In this document: positions 38,015 to 45,520 of the stretch, piece by piece | How the letters are laid out: every line of letters begins with the position of its first letter | Numbering within the stretch: position 1 is the stretch's first letter | NCBI RefSeq assembly: GCF_018882415.1 | Contig: NZ_JACVOL010000001.1 | Span: 1,465,531-1,529,530 of the forward strand | From: Polynucleobacter sp. 86C-FISCH | GTDB lineage: Bacteria > Pseudomonadota > Gammaproteobacteria > Burkholderiales > Burkholderiaceae | Length of the DNA stretch: 64,000 nucleotides | Reading direction: 5' to 3' | Translations under genes and position numbers: made by a program | The notes under the pieces: model-generated | Seen by the model: only the letters and a program-made list of their open reading frames with translations | Told to the model about the DNA's origin: nothing | Database searches by the model: none

Positions 38015-38791
38015 ATGTCTACATTAAAAGGTAAAACTGCCCTGGTTACTGGCTCTACTAGCGGTATTGGCTTAGGGATGGCTATTGCATTAGCAAAGCA
38101 AGGCGTCAATATCATGGTTAATGGTTTTGGTGAGAAAGATGAAGCCATCGCCAAAATCAAAGCATGTGGAGTAGAAGTTGATTATCACGGTGCCGATATG
38201 AGTAAGCCCGCTGAAATTGAAGACCTCATCAAGCAGACAGAAAAGCGTTTTGGCTCACTGGATATTTTGGTTAATAACGCCGGCATTCAATACACCGCAA
38301 ATATTGAAGAGTTTCCGACTGATAAGTGGGACGCTATCATCGCCATTAATTTGAGCTCTGCATTTCATACGACGCATCATGCGTTACCTGGAATGAAGAA
38401 GCGTAATTGGGGTCGCATTATCAATATCGCATCCGTACATGGTTTAGTAGCCTCTACTCAGAAGGCTGCTTACGTAGCTGCAAAGCACGGCATTATTGGT
38501 CTTACTAAGGTTACCGCTCTAGAAAATGCCCGCACCGGTATTACCTGCAATGCAATTTGTCCAGGTTGGGTTTTGACCCCGCTAGTACAGAAACAGGTGG
38601 ATGCGCGCGCAGAGCGTGAAGGCATTTCTAATGAAGCTGCGAAAACTGCCCTGGTATCTGAAAAGCAGCCATCCGGTGAGTTTGTTACTCCAGAGCAATT
38701 GGCTGCCTTGGCAGTATTTCTGTGCGGGCCTGACGCTTCTGAGGTGCGTGGAGTGGCTTGGAATATGGACGGTGGTTGGACGGCGCAATAA
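38015..38791 (+). CDS. bdhA: 3-hydroxybutyrate dehydrogenase (short-chain dehydrogenase)
   Basis: Interconverts (R)-3-hydroxybutyrate and acetoacetate with NAD. The 258-residue protein has TGSTSGIGLGMA at the nucleotide site, NNAGIQY, the catalytic Ser in NIASVHGLV and YVAAKHG carrying Tyr and Lys. QKQVDARAEREGIS and ALVSEKQPSGEFVTPEQ, the substrate-lid region, are characteristic of bacterial 3-hydroxybutyrate dehydrogenases, used in polyhydroxybutyrate breakdown. A clear terminator follows. It stands alone, with its own upstream region. Confidence 0.92.
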   Translation: MSTLKGKTALVTGSTSGIGLGMAIALAKQGVNIMVNGFGEKDEAIAKIKACGVEVDYHGADMSKPAEIEDLIKQTEKRFGSLDILVNNAGIQYTANIEEFPTDKWDAIIAINLSSAFHTTHHALPGMKKRNWGRIINIASVHGLVASTQKAAYVAAKHGIIGLTKVTALENARTGITCNAICPGWVLTPLVQKQVDARAEREGISNEAAKTALVSEKQPSGEFVTPEQLAALAVFLCGPDASEVRGVAWNMDGGWTAQ

Positions 38792-38816
38792 GCTGCAGAA
38801 CCTCTGGTCTTATTGG

Positions 38817-38850
38817 ATGCCGGCGAGCCTATTGCCGGCATTTCTTTTTT
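38817..38850 (+). terminator. Rho-independent terminator after bdhA
   Basis: ATGCCGGC and GCCGGCAT form a perfect 8-pair stem around a 9-base loop, followed by TTCTTTTTT. Confidence 0.85.
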
Positions 38851-38919
38851 AACCAGGCCTTAAGTTATCAGGGCTCGCGGAATTTGTTTGCCCCTCAAAC
38901 AAAAAAGCCAGAATAGTCT

Positions 38920-38942
38920 ATAGTTATTCAAAAATAACCTAT
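38920..38942 (+). promoter_or_regulatory. Inverted repeat in the sodB upstream region
   Basis: ATAG-TTATT and AATAAC-CTAT face each other about 35 bases before the sodB start, with a one-base bulge. The stretch also contains TATAGT and TATATT hexamers that could serve as -10 elements. The regulator is not identifiable; spacing does not fit an OxyR site. Confidence 0.35.
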
Positions 38943-38976
38943 ATTTTTGCTCTTAATGTAATTAAAAGGAATACAA

Positions 38977-39558
38977 ATGGAACATACCTTACCTCAGTTG
39001 CCGTACGCTCTTGATGCTTTAGCGCCCTATATTTCTAAGGAAACTTTGGAGTTTCACTACGGTAAGCATCATCAGACATATGTCACTAATTTGAATAACC
39101 TAATTAAGGGCACTGAGTTTGAGAACTCTACCCTTGAAGAGATTGTTAAAAAGTCATCAGGTGGTATTTTTAATAATGCAGCCCAAGTTTGGAATCACAC
39201 TTTTTATTGGTTTGGTATGAAGCCAAATGGCGGTGGAGCTCCTACTGGTGCATTGGCCGATGCCATTAATGCTAAGTGGGGATCATTTGATAAATTCAAA
39301 GAAGAATTCACCAAATGCGCAGTAGGAACTTTCGGATCTGGTTGGGCATGGTTGGTTAAGAAGGCGGATGGCAGTCTCGATCTAGTTTCCACTAGCAATG
39401 CAGCAACTCCGCTTACTACTGATGCTAAAGCTCTGCTGACATGCGACGTTTGGGAGCATGCCTACTATATCGATACTCGCAATGCGCGTCCAAAGTATCT
39501 GGAAAATTTTTGGAATCTGGTGAATTGGGATTTTGCTAGCCAGAATTTCGCTAAATAA
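38977..39558 (+). CDS. sodB: Superoxide dismutase, iron type
   Basis: Dismutates superoxide in the cytoplasm. The 193-residue protein starts [32 protein letters not shown] with His27 as first metal ligand; NHTFYW holds the second His and DVWEHAYY the Asp and third His. The [16 protein letters not shown] and [11 protein letters not shown] segments match the iron rather than manganese form. No signal peptide. Good AAAAGGAAT ribosome-binding site. A PuuD-like gene follows 23 bases on and may be cotranscribed. Confidence 0.96.
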   Translation: MEHTLPQLPYALDALAPYISKETLEFHYGKHHQTYVTNLNNLIKGTEFENSTLEEIVKKSSGGIFNNAAQVWNHTFYWFGMKPNGGGAPTGALADAINAKWGSFDKFKEEFTKCAVGTFGSGWAWLVKKADGSLDLVSTSNAATPLTTDAKALLTCDVWEHAYYIDTRNARPKYLENFWNLVNWDFASQNFAK

Positions 39559-39581
39559 TATTTCAATCTCTGGAAACCCTC

Positions 39582-40175
39582 ATGACCTCTATCTTAACTT
39601 CGCTGGGACGTACTGTTCTTGCAGGCTTTGTTCTTCTTGTCTTAATCATCTTTGCTTTGGGCGGAAACTTTAGTTCTGCTGAGCTCCCGTTTGTATTCCG
39701 CTGGTTGCACGTGATGTTTGGCGTGATGTGGATTGGTTTACTCTGGTATTTCAACTTTGTGCAAATTCCTTCAATGCCAAAGATTCCAGATGAGCAAAAA
39801 CCAGCGATTGGTAAAGTGATTGCTCCAACTGCATTGTTCTGGTTCCGTTACGCAGCTTTGTTTACTGTAGTAACAGGTTTGATCGTTGCTGGCTTAAGTG
39901 GCTACTTGCACCAAGCTTTCACATTGCAAGCGCCGTTCCGTGCAATCGGTTTAGGTATGTGGATTGCTTTAGTCATGGCCTTTAATGTTTGGTTCATTAT
40001 TTGGCCAAATCAGAAGCGTGCCCTTGGCATCGTAGCTGTTGAAGCCGATGTAAAGGCAAAGTCTGCTCGCGTTGCGATGCTGACATCCCGTTTGAATACA
40101 GTTTTATCTATCCCGATGTTGTTCTTGATGGTTGCACAATCACACAACACAACTTGGTTCGTGATTGTTTCTTAA
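39582..40175 (+). CDS. PuuD/urate oxidase N-terminal-like membrane protein lacking cytochrome c domain
   Basis: A 197-residue inner-membrane protein with about five hydrophobic segments. RWLHVMFGVMWIGLLWYFNFVQIP and FNVWFIIWPNQKRALGI match the membrane domain of PuuD-type urate hydroxylases, including the His and Trp-rich segments. The C-terminal cytochrome c domain of true PuuD (a CXXCH motif) is absent, so urate oxidation is doubtful. It lies just after sodB and ends at a strong terminator. The stand-alone membrane domain is common in freshwater betaproteobacteria as far as I recall; its function is unknown. Confidence 0.8.
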   Translation: MTSILTSLGRTVLAGFVLLVLIIFALGGNFSSAELPFVFRWLHVMFGVMWIGLLWYFNFVQIPSMPKIPDEQKPAIGKVIAPTALFWFRYAALFTVVTGLIVAGLSGYLHQAFTLQAPFRAIGLGMWIALVMAFNVWFIIWPNQKRALGIVAVEADVKAKSARVAMLTSRLNTVLSIPMLFLMVAQSHNTTWFVIVS

Positions 40176-40195
40176 TCGCCACTAGCTGCATAAAG

Positions 40196-40221
40196 AAAAG
40201 GCCCGCAATGCGGGCCTTTTT
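40196..40221. terminator. Strong bidirectional terminator
   Basis: AAAAGGCCCGC and GCGGGCCTTTT make an 11-pair perfect stem with an AAT loop, T-run on one side and A-run on the other. It serves the plus-strand PuuD-like gene and, read backwards, the minus-strand rubredoxin reductase gene. Confidence 0.93.
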
Positions 40222-40240
40222 GTTGCTGTATCGGTATTTC

Positions 40241-41425
40241 TTACGCTAGTATGGCTGGCAGTTCTTTGGTGAGGGCGCCACGTTGTGCTGTGGCCGCACC
40301 CATTAATGCAAAGCCCAACAACTTACCATCTGCAGATTCAAAGCGGGCCTCTAGACCACCTTCTACTGGGGTGGTAGTCCACTTACCTTCAGCACCCTTT
40401 GCTGGTGGAGAAACTATGGTGGGTAAAGCAGGGGTCTTTACCATCACTGGCATTGCAGGGTAGGTGAGTGGTGTGGCTTGACCCAATAAGGTTGGCGCCA
40501 ATGCTCGTGCTGCTTGCATGATGGGCATGACGTATGGCAAAACCAAACCATCCACCTCTGCGCAATCTCCTATTGCAAAGATATTTTTGATATTGGTTTC
40601 TAGTTCACGATTGACCTGAATGCCGGTCCCAACGTTGATGCCAGTTGCTTTGGCTAATTCAATTCTCGGTTTTAAACCTACGGCAGACAAAAATACATCG
40701 CAATTTATCGTGCTGCCATTTTCCAAGGACACCTGTAGGCTATCTCCTTTGCGGTCAATGGCATTTACAGTTGTAGCAAGATGCCAACGTACTCCGGCTG
40801 CACTTAGCTTTCCTTGTAACTCAAGCGCCGCTGCTTCCGGCAATAGGCGGCCTAAGGCCTGAGGAGCTAAATCAATAACGTCTACCTCGTATCCACCCAG
40901 CACAAGATCATTGGCAAATTCACAACCAATCAGGCCCGCACCCAGTATGGCAACTTTCTTTTTGCCTTCGATAGCAGTGCGAAAACGGGCATAGTCCTCA
41001 AGATCATTAACGGTGAAGACTTCGTTGGCAGCGCTACCTTGTAATGGCAAGCGAATTTGATCCGCTCCTAATGCCATAACCAGCTTTCCATAAGGAAGAT
41101 CGCCCTTGCTGGTTTTAATTGTTTGAGTATTAGAGTCAATCCCGCTGACATCACATTCACCTAAGATCGTCATCTCTAATTGTGTTGCCATACCATCGGC
41201 TGCAGTAGAGACGAGTTGCATTGCTTCTTTCTTGCTGGCAAGTGCAGTAGAGAGCATTGGCTTTGAATAAAAATAACCAGGCTCTCTTGTTATTAAAGTG
41301 ATGGGTGCTACTTTATCCAGTTTACGAATTTCTCGTACAACAGTGTAGCCAGCCAATCCGCTGCCAATGATGACAATCGCGGAACCGGATTGAGGGGTAG
41401 TTTGATCCAAAGCTGAGCTCTCCAA
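40241..41425 (-). CDS. Rubredoxin-NAD(+) reductase-like FAD protein
   Basis: A 394-residue pyridine nucleotide-disulfide oxidoreductase fold enzyme: FAD site IVIIGSGLAGYTVVREIRKLD, NAD site VAILGAGLIGCEFANDLVLGG, and the second FAD motif NIFAIGDCAEVDGLVLPYVMPIMQAAR. The order of rubrerythrin, rubredoxin and this gene on one strand, 41 bases apart, shows that its partner is the small rubredoxin. It would transfer electrons from NAD(P)H to rubredoxin, and from there to rubrerythrin for peroxide reduction. It ends at a strong terminator. Confidence 0.9.
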   Translation of the reverse strand: MESSALDQTTPQSGSAIVIIGSGLAGYTVVREIRKLDKVAPITLITREPGYFYSKPMLSTALASKKEAMQLVSTAADGMATQLEMTILGECDVSGIDSNTQTIKTSKGDLPYGKLVMALGADQIRLPLQGSAANEVFTVNDLEDYARFRTAIEGKKKVAILGAGLIGCEFANDLVLGGYEVDVIDLAPQALGRLLPEAAALELQGKLSAAGVRWHLATTVNAIDRKGDSLQVSLENGSTINCDVFLSAVGLKPRIELAKATGINVGTGIQVNRELETNIKNIFAIGDCAEVDGLVLPYVMPIMQAARALAPTLLGQATPLTYPAMPVMVKTPALPTIVSPPAKGAEGKWTTTPVEGGLEARFESADGKLLGFALMGAATAQRGALTKELPAILA

Positions 41426-41466
41426 AATGACGAAAAATAAACAGAGTTAATTGTGATGAATGGGTA

Positions 41467-41634
41467 TTAGCTTACTTGAACCATCTCAAAGTCGGCTTTT
41501 GCAACGCCGCAGTCAGGGCATTCCCAGTCTTCGGGTACATCAGCCCAGAGCGTTCCAGCTGGAATACCATCCTCAGGGATTCCTTTTGCTTCATCATAAA
41601 TATAGCCGCATACGATACATTGGTAAGTTTTCAT
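41467..41634 (-). CDS. rubA: Rubredoxin
   Basis: A 55-residue rubredoxin that I translated directly from the minus strand: [18 protein letters not shown] at the start and [16 protein letters not shown] at the end. The four iron ligands are the cysteines of CIVC (6 and 9) and CPDC (39 and 42). AAGGAAC precedes the ATG. It sits between the rubrerythrin and rubredoxin reductase genes and is their obvious electron link. The rubrerythrin here has lost the rubredoxin domain, so this separate protein supplies it. Confidence 0.95.
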   Translation of the reverse strand: MKTYQCIVCGYIYDEAKGIPEDGIPAGTLWADVPEDWECPDCGVAKADFEMVQVS

Positions 41635-41695
41635 GCTGGTTCCTTAAATAATTCATTCATTTTAAATTTAATTGCTATTTATTTCTGAGCTACTC

Positions 41696-42181
41696 TTATT
41701 GAGCAGCAAAAACCTTTGCTTTTTCTAAAGCCTGTTTGTAATGGTTTGCATGGCGCTCTTCAACATTAGCTAATGCAGCGAAGCGTTTTGCTGCTTTTGC
41801 CAATACCGCCTGAAACTGCTCTGCATGCTCTTTTGATTCAGCGATTTGCTCATCAATCTCTTGAATTACAGCTGCATTACCTTCTTCTACAGCCGTTTTC
41901 CGGAACGAAGGATACATTTCTGTGTATTCATAAGTTTCACCTTCAATTGCAATCTCTAAGGCGCGTGCTGGTGTGATTGTATTGGCAGGGTAGAGTAAGT
42001 CTAGGTGACCAAATGCATGCATTACCTCTTGCTCGGCAGTTGCTTCAAATATTTTGGCTGTCTCTTCGTCGCCCGCCGCGCGAGCTAACTTGGCAAAGTA
42101 GCGATATTTAATATGCGCCATAGATTCGCCAGCAAAGGCGGACTCTAAGTTGTGAATGGTTTTGATCTCTGGACGTGCCAT
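41696..42181 (-). CDS. Rubrerythrin-family protein without rubredoxin domain
   Basis: A 161-residue four-helix di-iron protein that would reduce hydrogen peroxide. The EXXH motifs and ligand Glu residues are present: NLESAFAGESMAHIKY, EATAEQEVMHAFGHL, ETYEYTEMYPSF and EERHANHYKQAL. Classical rubrerythrin has a C-terminal rubredoxin domain with two CXXC pairs; here the chain stops after the di-iron domain and the rubredoxin is a separate gene 61 bases downstream. First gene of the peroxide operon, divergent from oxyR. AAAGGAAT ribosome-binding site. Confidence 0.93.
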   Translation of the reverse strand: MARPEIKTIHNLESAFAGESMAHIKYRYFAKLARAAGDEETAKIFEATAEQEVMHAFGHLDLLYPANTITPARALEIAIEGETYEYTEMYPSFRKTAVEEGNAAVIQEIDEQIAESKEHAEQFQAVLAKAAKRFAALANVEERHANHYKQALEKAKVFAAQ

Positions 42182-42288
42182 TTTGATTCCTTTTCATTAA
42201 GTGCGATTTGTTGAGTCTTATTTGCTGCTTTCTCAACCATGGATGTAGTGTGCGCTTAATTTATTTATCAGTCCAGTAAATCATTATG

Positions 42289-42314
42289 ATAGTATTTATC
42301 TAATAAATCGATAA
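42289..42314. promoter_or_regulatory. Candidate OxyR operator between rubrerythrin and oxyR
   Basis: ATAG-N7-CTAA-N7-ATAA follows the OxyR quarter-site pattern ATAG-N7-CTAT-N7-ATAG with one mismatch in each of the second and third elements; the fourth element (CTAT) is not matched. It lies 12 bases before the oxyR ATG, where binding would repress oxyR and could activate the divergent operon. Confidence 0.4.
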
Positions 42315-42326
42315 CAAGGGGTATGT

Positions 42327-43232
42327 ATGGCTTATTCACCATCTTTGAGGCAATTGGGTTATTTCGTTGCTTTGGCTAAAGAGCTCAATTTCACCAGAGC
42401 TGCGCAAGCTTGTTTTGTCGGGCAGTCGACATTAAGCGCTGGCTTAAAGGAGTTGGAAGATGCGCTAGGGATCCATTTAGTGGAACGTGATCGCCAAAAT
42501 GTTTCGATTACCCCGATTGGCTTAGAGGTGCTTGAGCGCGCAAAACTCATTTTGGCTGCTTCTGAAGATTTGGTGGAGTATGCGGGCGCAACAGGTAAGC
42601 CAATGACCGCCACAATTCGTTTGGGAGTTATACCAACTATCGCTCCATTCTTATTGCCCGTAGTTTTGCCTGAAGTCCGTACGCGATTTCCGGATCTCAA
42701 AATTACTCTGAGGGAAGATCTCACAGCAAATCTACTTTCAAGACTTGCAGAGCACAAGTTGGACTTTGCTTTGATTGCATTGCCATATGACGTCAGTGGG
42801 CTACTTGTACAAGAATTGTTTGATGATCACTTTTGGTTGGTTGCAAAAGAGGGTGATCCTGCTTTAAAAGGTAAAGAGGTAACCTTGCCGGCCAAGATGG
42901 CTGAGCGACTCCTATTGTTAGAGGAGGGGCATTGCTTGCGAGAGCATAGTTTGCAAGCTTGCAGGCGAACCGATATCCGTAAGGCTGAAGGCTTGGAGGC
43001 AACGAGTTTGCTAACCCTATTACAGATGGTCGAGTCAGGTCTTGGGATCGCCTTGCTTCCTGGCATGGCGGTCAAGAGCAGTTTATTGAATAACTCTCAA
43101 TTAGTGGCGAAGGAGTTGGCATCGCCTGCACCTAAGAGGGTGATTGCTTTGGTTGCGCGATCATCGACGGCACATACCCAAGAATTTAATGCGCTGGCTA
43201 ATTGCATTCGTGAACAATTTGGGCGCACCTAA
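42327..43232 (+). CDS. oxyR: OxyR-type LysR regulator (peroxide sensor)
   Basis: A 301-residue LysR-family activator. The winged helix is at the N-terminus (LNFTRAAQACFVGQSTLSAGLKELEDALG). The redox pair is conserved: Cys203 and Cys212 in GHCLREHSLQAC, with the same eight-residue spacing as E. coli Cys199 and Cys208, so disulfide sensing of hydrogen peroxide is expected. It is divergent from the rubrerythrin-rubredoxin-reductase operon, which it probably controls through the 145-base intergenic region. AAGGGG lies before the ATG. Confidence 0.93.
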   Translation: MAYSPSLRQLGYFVALAKELNFTRAAQACFVGQSTLSAGLKELEDALGIHLVERDRQNVSITPIGLEVLERAKLILAASEDLVEYAGATGKPMTATIRLGVIPTIAPFLLPVVLPEVRTRFPDLKITLREDLTANLLSRLAEHKLDFALIALPYDVSGLLVQELFDDHFWLVAKEGDPALKGKEVTLPAKMAERLLLLEEGHCLREHSLQACRRTDIRKAEGLEATSLLTLLQMVESGLGIALLPGMAVKSSLLNNSQLVAKELASPAPKRVIALVARSSTAHTQEFNALANCIREQFGRT

Positions 43233-43314
43233 TTAAGCATATTCATTGCTCAGCAGAAATTACCAATCCTTGTTACAGTCCATCATCTAATTTATTACTA
43301 CAAAAAGGCAGCAA

Positions 43315-44415
43315 ATGTCAGGCAAAGAAATCATGTTCACACCGGTTAGTCTCGGTTCAATTCAATTAAAAAACCGTCTAGTCATGGCTCCGCTTACTAG
43401 AATGCGTGCGGTGGCTGGTGATGTGCCAAACCCATTAGCAAAAACGTATTACGCACAGCGTGCTAGCGCTGGATTAATTATTACTGAGGCAACTCAAATT
43501 TCTCCATTGGGCAAAGGCTATCCCGCCACACCCGGAATTTATTCAGCAGAACAGACTGCTGCATGGAAAGAGATCGTTGAGGCTGTTCACGCGAAGGGCG
43601 GATCAATCGTTGCGCAGTTATGGCATGTAGGCCGCATCTCCCATTCTTCTTTGCATCCAGAGCAGGGTGCACCTGAGGCGCCTTCAGCTATTGCTGCATC
43701 AGGTCAAACTTATGGCGCTGATTGGAAGCTGCATGACTATGAAGTACCAACTGCGATGAGTGTGGAAGATATCGCTCGTTTACTCAAAGAGTTTGAGGCA
43801 GCAGCTCAAAATGCAAAGGCTGCAGGCTTTGATGGCATTGAAATTCATTCTGCTAATGGCTACTTACTAGATCAATTCTTGCAAGATAAAACCAATCAAC
43901 GCTCCGATGAATATGGTGGCTCTATTGAGAACCGCCTGCGTTTATTGGGTCAAGTCATCGAGGCAGTCTGCAAAGTATTCCCAAGCGATAAGGTTGGTGT
44001 ACGCCTTTCGCCTTACGGCACTTTTAACGATATGGGTGATAGTGATCCAGTTGCCTTGTTTACTGCTGCGATTGCAAAGCTCAACACGTATAACCTGTCC
44101 TATGTACATATGATTGAGCCTCGCTCAACTAGTGCAGGAGGTGGTGATCAAGTGAATGAAGATGCGCCCATTACATCTGAAATGTTCCGTGCAGCTTATA
44201 AAGGAAAATTTATCACTGCTGGTGGATATGACCAAGCTATGGGTGAGAAGGTTCTAGAGGATGGCTTAGCAGATGCAGTAGCTTATGGCCGTATATATAT
44301 TGCTAATCCAGATTTGGCGGAAAGATTCCAGAAAGGCGCTACTTTAAATCCTTATAACCGCGCTACTTTTTATGGTGGCGGTGAAGCCGGCTACACCGAT
44401 TACCCAACTCTTTAA
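43315..44415 (+). CDS. nemA: Alkene reductase, Old Yellow Enzyme family
   Basis: A 366-residue FMN enzyme that reduces activated double bonds or nitro groups with NADPH. MFTPVSLGSIQLKNRLVMAPLTRMRA, the substrate-binding His pair in AQLWHVGRISHSSL region and EIHSANGYLLDQFLQDKTNQRSDEYGGSIENR, and the phosphate-binding GGYDQAMGEKVLEDGLADAVAYGRIYIANPDL region are complete. The TRMRA segment is of the NemA/OYE subgroup. It follows oxyR by 82 bases on the same strand; some relatives are induced by electrophiles, but no operator is clear here. Confidence 0.92.
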   Translation: MSGKEIMFTPVSLGSIQLKNRLVMAPLTRMRAVAGDVPNPLAKTYYAQRASAGLIITEATQISPLGKGYPATPGIYSAEQTAAWKEIVEAVHAKGGSIVAQLWHVGRISHSSLHPEQGAPEAPSAIAASGQTYGADWKLHDYEVPTAMSVEDIARLLKEFEAAAQNAKAAGFDGIEIHSANGYLLDQFLQDKTNQRSDEYGGSIENRLRLLGQVIEAVCKVFPSDKVGVRLSPYGTFNDMGDSDPVALFTAAIAKLNTYNLSYVHMIEPRSTSAGGGDQVNEDAPITSEMFRAAYKGKFITAGGYDQAMGEKVLEDGLADAVAYGRIYIANPDLAERFQKGATLNPYNRATFYGGGEAGYTDYPTL

Positions 44416-44444
44416 TATAAGCCCCAGACTTTGGGGTGCATCTC

Positions 44445-44482
44445 AATAATCCCACCCCCACATAGGTGGGATTATTTTTTGT
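44445..44482. terminator. Bidirectional terminator between nemA and a small membrane protein gene
   Basis: AATAATCCCACC and GGTGGGATTATT pair perfectly over 12 bases with an 8-base loop; T-run follows. It overlaps the stop codon of the minus-strand small protein. Confidence 0.88.
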
Positions 44483-44648
44483 CTTCAGGATCTTTTAGAA
44501 GATCGTAGTGATTCGCTACAAGCAATAAGGCAATGGACGCGCAGCCCATCGCAAAGAATTGCCACTGGTGCAACATGGCGGTTCCAATGACGGTCATTAA
44601 GATTGTCCAGCCGACAGCCATCTTGGCTTTTTTAGAGAGTGGCTTCAT
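44472..44648 (-). CDS. Small membrane protein, 58 residues
   Basis: Translated by eye from the minus strand: a Lys-rich start (MKPLSKKAKMAVGW), one or two hydrophobic segments (TILMTVIGTAMLHQW and FFAMGCASIALLLVA) and a charged tail (YDLLKDPEDKK). No family is recognised. It lies 23 bases after the cytochrome b561 gene on the same strand and could share its transcript. The positive-inside pattern and compact composition make it likely real; the ribosome-binding site is weak. Confidence 0.6.
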   Translation of the reverse strand: MKPLSKKAKMAVGWTILMTVIGTAMLHQWQFFAMGCASIALLLVANHYDLLKDPEDKK

Positions 44649-44671
44649 TTAATCATTACCCCAGCTTTAGT

Positions 44672-45238
44672 TTATGCATTTACTTTGTTCAACATACGAC
44701 GAAGTGTATCGTCCTTAATTACGTAATGTTGCCATAGTCCAGCGATAGCATGAATGCCAATCAAAATATAGAGTGAATTTCCTAAAAACTCATGAATCCC
44801 TTCAGCTAATTTTTTCATCTCAGGATTTGGGGTAACTAGCTGAGGCCATACCAAACCAAAGAAGTGGATTTCTTTGCCGCCATACTGAAAATACAGAATG
44901 CCGAAGATAGGGGATATCAAGAGAAGTGCATAGAGCAGCCAATGCATTGCCTTAGCCAGTGAAACAATTACAGGTTTTGGGTTTGTGGGTTGTGGAACGC
45001 CATAAATGAGGCGGATCGTTAAGCGAGCAGCCATGGCCAAAAAAATGAGCTGTCCAATAACGCCGTGCACTGATTTGCAAAGTTCGCGCGGTTCGCTTCC
45101 CTTGGGGAATTGCCCTTTAAGTTCAATCACGATAAAGGCGGCCACAACGAGGATGAAAACAAACCAATGAAAGAATATGGAGGCTGGATGGTATTTGGTG
45201 CGAGTCATGGGGATGCCGTTATTAGGTTGATTCATCAT
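44672..45238 (-). CDS. Cytochrome b561 family protein
   Basis: A 188-residue four-helix di-haem membrane protein that moves electrons between quinol and other acceptors such as superoxide. YHPASIFFHWFVFILVV has the first His ligands, VHGVIGQLIFLAM and AMHWLLYALLLISPIFGIL the next ones, and EFLGNSLYILIGIHAIAGLWQHYVIKDD the last; all are typical of CybB-type proteins. Start codons in the first ten residues (45238, 45235 or 45208) cannot be separated. A Fur box sits at once upstream, so iron control is likely. Confidence 0.88.
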   Translation of the reverse strand: MMNQPNNGIPMTRTKYHPASIFFHWFVFILVVAAFIVIELKGQFPKGSEPRELCKSVHGVIGQLIFLAMAARLTIRLIYGVPQPTNPKPVIVSLAKAMHWLLYALLLISPIFGILYFQYGGKEIHFFGLVWPQLVTPNPEMKKLAEGIHEFLGNSLYILIGIHAIAGLWQHYVIKDDTLRRMLNKVNA

Positions 45239-45242
45239 AAAT

Positions 45243-45261
45243 GATAATGAATCTCATTAAC
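45243..45261. promoter_or_regulatory. Fur box upstream of cytochrome b561
   Basis: GATAATGAATCTCATTAAC matches the 19-base Fur consensus at 15 of 19 positions and has a TAATGA/TCATTA dyad with a 3-base centre. It begins 5 bases before the first ATG of the cytochrome b561 gene, so it would overlap the promoter or ribosome-binding region. Confidence 0.7.
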
Positions 45262-45305
45262 ATTGGCAATACCAGGGGTAATTTACCCCCAAAAGCGCCT
45301 AAACC

Positions 45306-45497
45306 TCAGTTATTGAGCCGAACTCTGGCGCTAAGTTCATTCGTAGTGCCGCGTTTATCTAGCTGAGAGAGTCTAAGGGCCTCTACTTCAAAGTCTAACT
45401 GTCCGGGGTGAAAGTCCTCGTCATTCTGAAGATGAATGACGTAGGTCCAAACCAACTCGCGACCACGGTTTTTAAAAACATCCACTACACGTTTCAT
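45306..45497 (-). CDS. Hypothetical small protein, 63 residues
   Basis: A 63-residue soluble, charged protein (MKRVVDVFKNRGRELVWTYVIHLQ..., ending ELSARVRLNN). No cysteine, signal peptide or membrane segment. It lies between two genes of the same strand, 23 bases after the bestrophin-like gene and about 70 bases before cytochrome b561, and has an AAAGGCGGTC stretch before the ATG. I recognise no family. The balanced composition and placement suggest that it is real. Confidence 0.55.
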   Translation of the reverse strand: MKRVVDVFKNRGRELVWTYVIHLQNDEDFHPGQLDFEVEALRLSQLDKRGTTNELSARVRLNN

Positions 45498-45520
45498 CTG
45501 GACCGCCTTTATGGTGAAGC

